Part shown: piece by piece, positions 56,435 through 60,000 of the stretch
How the letters are laid out: each line of letters opens with the position of its first letter
How positions within the stretch are numbered: the stretch's first letter is position 1
Origin: Antedon mediterranea
Lineage: Eukaryota > Echinodermata > Crinoidea > Comatulida > Antedonidae
DNA: 60,000 nucleotides
Assembly (NCBI RefSeq): GCF_964355755.1
Contig: NC_092680.1
Location: 8,039,001 to 8,099,000, forward strand
Direction: 5' to 3'
Made by a program: the position numbers and the translations under genes
Notes under the pieces: generated by a model
Seen by the model: only the letters and a program-made list of their open reading frames with translations
What the model was told of the DNA's origin: nothing
The model's database searches: none

Positions 56435-58970
56435 CTGATACAGTAAGAAATGTAATAAGGAAATCTATATTATAATAATATATTAAAATGACATTTGCAA
56501 TATATTTGGTAATATTATATGAAAACCAAATTATTTTATAAACTTCATTGGTTTGATGATTGTAAATGATTTATCGATATTAAAAAAGTACTTGGGATTG
56601 CGACCTAGATTTTAAACTTTTAATGGAGATTTTAAATTAAATTACTACTGTATTACTACAGTACAAGTATTTCATATACTAAAAACATATATTCTTTATT
56701 TAAGACTCTATAGCTGAAACATTATAAATTACCTTTGGACTTTTTGGTGATGGGGTAAATGTCCTTGGGTTATTTTCCTTGTTTGGACTAGCAGCAAGAC
56801 GATGGGCAAATTTCTTTTTCAGGGCCTGGGCAATCAATGAAGCAGCATCCATGCTGTTGGATAGCTTTGGTGCTTGACGGACAGGAGTTCCACCTGGAGA
56901 CCTACATAGAATTAAGAAAAAAAGCTTTTGTAAAATCTCTCTTCTTTATGGGGGAATGATTCCCTCAGTTTTCGATGGTAACACATGCACTGTATAAACC
57001 AGCTATGTATGACTTGCACCGCATGTAAAACTTTGTTTGAATCATTTGTTACTACAGTACTGCAACACACTTTACTTATAACTGGATAATAACTAAAAAC
57101 AAAAAGTGATCAAAATACAATAATAATTTTGGCTTGACTGTTCAAATAAATATTTCTGCAAGCTCTTCTGGATGGAAAACTCACCTGGCAATAGATCGAA
57201 GCTTCACTGAACCAAGCCCTTTGAGAACATCTGCCATATTGGGCACTCCACTCTTTGAATCTTGTGAACAGTCATCAATGTTACCTTTGAGAGCCTTATT
57301 CTATAGTGAGAAGTGTATGTAAAAATAAACACTTAATAAAGATAACATTTCTTTCAATCAAGTTTTTTTATCACTTGTTTACTAACCTTTTTAATCTGAT
57401 CTTTGACACTATAGTGCTTAGTTTGGATAACTGCAGGAGGTGGCGGTGGTGGTGGAGGAGGTGCCCCACATGGCGGTGGTGGTGGAGGAGGTGCTCCAAA
57501 CATTGGTGGTGGTATAGCTGGTCCTGGTGTTGCTATAAGAAAAATATAAATAATCACAATTGTGTAACTTCACATAGGGATGTACTGTACTATAATTTCA
57601 CACACCCTGGTGGTGGAGGTAGTTCAATATACAACTTCAGGTACATTTCATTCTTTACAGTGCAGATCTAACACCCATATTGGACAATACACATTAGTTA
57701 AAATACCTGGATATGATTGCTGTGTGGTTACGATCAAAGCGATCTGCGCCCTAAGCTTGGATAGCTCCTCTTCTAAAGCATCAATCTTTCTCATTGAGAC
57801 AGGGTCTGGTGTAGCTATAGTAGGCATCTCTTTTACAGGAGTCTTTGGAAGCTTTGTGGTACTCTCAACATCTGAACATGTTTCTTTTTGTACTGGCTGT
57901 ACAAGTTGAACTGGTCTGTATCTTCTACCACTGCGCTTATAAGAACCTCTGTATTCAGTTCTGAAAAACAACATAAAATTCTCTAATTACAGTATAATCA
58001 ACAGTGATTATGTTAATTTTAAGTATATGGTAAATCCCCTAAGGGAACACCACACCACAAAGGTTAGCCTAGTCATATTGTTACAAATACAACCCCTGGT
58101 TTGTTTCAGAGGTAAGTATCCTCTATAGGGGTGTCTAAAAGGAAGAATTAGTGACTTTCAAATTTGCCCAGAAACATGGCCTTGCTAGGCTACATACTAC
58201 AGTGCTTTATAAAAAAACACCTAAAATACACTCATGTACCATAACTGGTACATGATACTTCAAAAAAAGAAAAAAGACCTAGACAGTACCTGGCCACAGA
58301 ACTTTTGTCTGGACTGAACACTTCAATCCATGGTATATCAGCTAGGGTCGCCATTGGAAGGGGTTCACATTCATCATCAATAAACGTTGGTTTTCTTCCA
58401 TGTTTTGTGAAGTTTGTGTCCTGTAAAGTCTGTGCAAATAAAAAGATACAAGAACATGTACCTCAACCTTGTTTGCATTTAAATGAGAGTTAACTTATAG
58501 TGTTGATTCAATTATATCTTTTAATACAACCTGTATATCAAAATAAGGGCCAGTAATCTAGTCTGCACAAGTAATATTTTATACTTATCGATAATTTTTT
58601 TAATGAGTGACTGCAACTTTCTTTATATTAAACATACTGTATTGTACCTGAAAATAAACTCTTCTACATGGCTTCAATGGTAGGTGACTACCAATTGTGC
58701 GAATTAGAGACTTCCATCGTTTCCGTTCCTTGCGTTTAGCATCTCCATGATAACCCTTTATAGAGAAATTGAATAATAATTACACTTATAAATATTTTTT
58801 AAGTGTAGGCTATTGCATTTTTCTTAGTTGATTGATCTTATAATCATGATTTCAATCAATTTCATTTGAGATTATTTTTACAACATACATACCAATTGAT
58901 TAGGATAGGATGATAGACCTAAATATTCCAACAACATTTGGAGTAGATGTCTAAAACTGTTGTCACTCAT
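56357..58970 (-). CDS. MTFR: Mitochondrial fission regulator, MTFR1/MTFR2 family (complete)
   Basis: Family members are mitochondrial proteins that promote fission and support aerobic respiration. Exons in transcript order: 58893-58970, 58648-58755, 58290-58429, 57707-57960, 57387-57532, 57185-57300, 56733-56901, 56357-56434. All junctions are GT-AG and in phase, giving 362 residues; human MTFR1 and MTFR2 are of similar size (about 333 and 385). Conserved blocks in order: FRHLLQMLLEYLGLS (6-20), SLIRTIGSHLPLKPCRRVYF (about 42-61), MATLADIPWI, coiled coil ALEEELSKLRAQIALIVTTQ (170-189), a proline-rich block (195-226), VPNMADVLKGLGSVKLRSIA, RSPGGTPVR, SLIAQALKKKFAHR and LLKPHRRRSITKP. The start is chosen because MSDNSFRHLLQMLLEYLG aligns with the vertebrate N-terminus. 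It converges with PDE7. Confidence 0.95.
56733..56901 (-). CDS. MTFR: MTFR exon 7: SPGGTP / ALKKKFAHR
   Basis: Encodes SPGGTPVRQAPKLSNSMDAA then SLIAQALKKKFAHR and a Pro/Ser-rich end. It matches human MTFR2 ERSPGGRPIH...SLISHALKQKFAF and MTFR1 DPAALIAEALKKKFAYR. Enters with one base of a split codon and ends in phase 0 at AAG|GTAATT. Confidence 0.95.
57185..57300 (-). CDS. MTFR: MTFR exon 6: PNMADVLKGLGSVKLR
   Basis: Encodes KSGVPNMADVLKGLGSVKLR then SIA and two bases of Arg. It is the best conserved block of the family (PNMLEILKEMNSVKLRSV in MTFR1). Acceptor CTCACTATAG, donor CAG|GTGAGT. Confidence 0.95.
57387..57532 (-). CDS. MTFR: MTFR exon 5: proline-rich block
   Basis: Encodes TPGPAIPPPMFGAPPPPPPP, a Cys-Gly-Ala-Pro spacer, a second run of nine prolines, and TKHYSVKDQIKK. 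MTFR1 has the same proline tract followed by SAVDLIKERR. GAPPPPP motifs are typical profilin/SH3/EVH1-type ligands. The plus strand of this exon is a CCACC/GGTGG simple-sequence tract. Confidence 0.95.
57707..57960 (-). CDS. MTFR: MTFR exon 4: coiled coil
   Basis: Encodes a basic segment (YKRSGRRYRPVQLVQPVQ), a Thr/Pro linker and KIDALEEELSKLRAQIALIV, the diagnostic coiled coil (ALENELAALRAQIAKIV in MTFR1). Acceptor TTGTTTTTCAG, donor CCAG|GTATTT. Confidence 0.95.
58290..58429 (-). CDS. MTFR: MTFR exon 3: LADIPW block
   Basis: Encodes TLQDTNFTKHGRKPTFIDDE and PLPMATLADIPWIEVFSPDK. It corresponds to the SFADVGWV/SFADILYV block of vertebrate members. Acceptor TTTTATTTGCACAG, donor CCAG|GTACTG. 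Confidence 0.9.
58648..58755 (-). CDS. MTFR: MTFR exon 2: RTIGSHLPLKPCRR block
   Basis: Encodes GYHGDAKRKERKRWKSLIRT then IGSHLPLKPCRRVYFQ, matching MTFR2 [26 protein letters not shown]. Acceptor TTTCTCTATAAAG, donor CAG|GTACAA; phase 0 on both sides. Confidence 0.93.
58893..58970 (-). CDS. MTFR: MTFR exon 1 coding part (initiator Met)
   Basis: Encodes MSDNSFRHLLQMLLEYLGLS then SYPNQL, aligned with the MTFR2 start MSLILNILREMLEYFGV. Donor TTG|GTATGT. A strong acceptor TTTATTTCTTCAG lies upstream at 58999, so at least 28 bases of 5' UTR share this exon and an earlier untranslated exon is implied. Confidence 0.88.
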
Positions 58971-59053
58971 CAGATCTGTTTTGGCTGCAATAATTTTCCT
59001 GAAGAAATAAAAAAACATTCTGGCTATATATAGGCCTAGAATAGAAGGAAGCT

Positions 59054-59575
59054 GATCACTCCGGCCGCACTTCATTCCGGCCGCCGTATCAGTTTAGCGC
59101 GATGTTATGCACTCCGGCCGCTATTCAATTCGACTTCCTGTGCAAAGTGGCCGTTAGTATGGAGCGCCCATATCTACGATTCTATACTGTTCAGTGTTAT
59201 AACAAATTCTTGGTGACCAAAAGAATTAAAAGAAAAAAGAATTTAAATGGAACTAGTTGAATATTTATTATCAACAATTTTACTTTTTTCATTAACATTC
59301 AAAGAAGTTGGAACTGCTTTTTCTTTCAAACTAAACTTAACTTTTTCCTTTCAAATAATCAAATACCCGTCTAATTAATGCTTGAATAACAATAGTTAAT
59401 TTCTTTCTATGTATATTTTATAGCTTTACATTAACATTAAAAATTAGTTAAAAACCTTATTTTTATAACACTTTATCTTGCCAGTATCCATACTTACTAA
59501 TTATAGTTAATAACAATATGTAAAATATTAATTTATTTATTTCAAATAATCAAATTAAGCGCGGCCGGAGTGATC
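59054..59575. mobile_element. Inverted-repeat element with CACTCCGGCCGC termini
   Basis: GATCACTCCGGCCGCACTT (59054) is repeated in inverted form at the right end (AAGCGCGGCCGGAGTGATC, ending 59575). Two more copies of the CATTCCGGCCGC/CACTCCGGCCGC core lie within the first 70 bp. The interior is very AT-rich. No target duplication or ORF is evident, so the superfamily is unknown. It sits in the presumed 5' intron or promoter region of MTFR. Confidence 0.7.
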
Positions 59576-59709
59576 TGTATTCGAATAGAATAGGCCTCTC
59601 TAAATAAATTCAAGAAAGGCCAACCTAGCCTAGCTAGGCCTACTACTAGAGAGGGCCTACTAGGCCAACTAGCGTAGGGAAGGAGTAGGCCTATTCTATA
59701 GAATAGTTA
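59576..59709. other. TAGGCCTA-rich tract
   Basis: GGCCTA/TAGGCC palindromes occur about eight times in 130 bp (for example AACCTAGCCTAGCTAGGCC). Similar tracts occur near 5410, 14890, 15120, 17200, 17320, 27760 and 54290. Function unknown. Confidence 0.5.
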
Positions 59710-60000
59710 GGCCTAGTACATGGTAACTATGATTTGCTGCGCGAGAAAATTGGTTTGGTAGATTGGGATGTGGTTTTCAATGACAAATCAGGTATTCAAT
59801 CGTGGGACGAATTCGAGCATATTCTTGCGAAGAATATTGATGAGTGTATCCCGATGAGGAAGGTTTGCCACGGAAGAAAACCTCTTTGGATGAACAAAAA
59901 AATTGAAAAGCAGATTGCCAAAAAGAATAAATGTTGGAAACAGTATGTAAAGGCCAAGAGAAAACAAAAAGTATGTGTGTCAGCAAAATGGTCGAAGTTT
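59710..60000 (+). mobile_element. 5'-truncated LINE, continues past the window
   Basis: One frame is open from 59710 to the window edge (97 codons) without an initiating ATG. It encodes NYDLLREKIGLVDWDVVF, a DECIPMRKV segment, KPLWMNKKIEKQIAKKNKCW and a basic continuation. This is the pattern of the linker between endonuclease and reverse transcriptase in CR1/Jockey-type LINEs (hDW..vf, IP.r, P.W....I...I..K). The 5' end of the copy is probably truncated at the TAGGCCTA tract. It differs in type from the LINE at 51447. Confidence 0.65.

Noticed and set aside
57306-57671. Trp/Arg-rich ORF on the plus strand
   Set aside because: It is the antisense of the MTFR polyproline exon.

Overview
This is AT-rich, intron-bearing eukaryotic DNA from an animal, most likely a marine invertebrate deuterostome (echinoderm or hemichordate grade). 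That lineage call is inference: it rests on the form of the two host genes, the crowd of small DNA transposons, a tRNA-derived SINE, non-LTR retrotransposons, and frequent short palindromes such as TAGGCCTA and ACTGTACAGT. No rRNA, CRISPR, operon or prokaryotic feature is present. Most short ORFs in the window are chance ORFs.

Two multi-exon host genes are supported, and they face each other tail to tail. On the plus strand, 14 exons from 23774 to 46058 encode a cAMP phosphodiesterase of the PDE7 family. It has intact metal-binding and purine-clamp residues, an RRGGI pseudosubstrate-like motif at the start of the first secure exon, and an unusually long C-terminal extension of about 370 residues. 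Its 5' end is uncertain; two candidate first exons are proposed (1-39 and 12064-12084). On the minus strand, 8 coding exons from 58970 down to 56357 encode a complete 362-residue mitochondrial fission regulator (MTFR1/MTFR2 family). Human PDE7A/MTFR1 and PDE7B/MTFR2 are, from memory, also convergent neighbours, so the pair looks like an ancestral linkage kept through vertebrate genome duplication.

Layout. 1-23773: upstream or first-intron DNA carrying an 81-bp x4 tandem repeat, several transposons flanked by TTAA, a tRNA-like sequence with anticodon ATC, a 3.3-kb TTAA-flanked element holding a nested Mutator-like insertion and a spliced-RNA-like exon set, and an inverted-repeat element built from roughly 22-bp units. 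23774-46058: the PDE7 gene, whose introns hold a 3.2-kb minisatellite (32 units of 69 bp, then about 16 of 61 bp), a 53-bp x5 repeat just before an exon, a SINE and several MITEs. 46059-56356: 3' UTR and intergenic DNA with a decayed LINE that is itself interrupted by an element with a perfect 8-bp target duplication. 56357-58970: MTFR. 58971-60000: MTFR 5' region with another inverted-repeat element, then a 5'-truncated LINE running off the window.

The two host proteins act in different places: PDE7 hydrolyses cAMP, and MTFR acts at mitochondria. The sequence shows linkage, not a shared pathway. The rest of the window is mainly a record of layered transposon insertion and tandem-repeat expansion.
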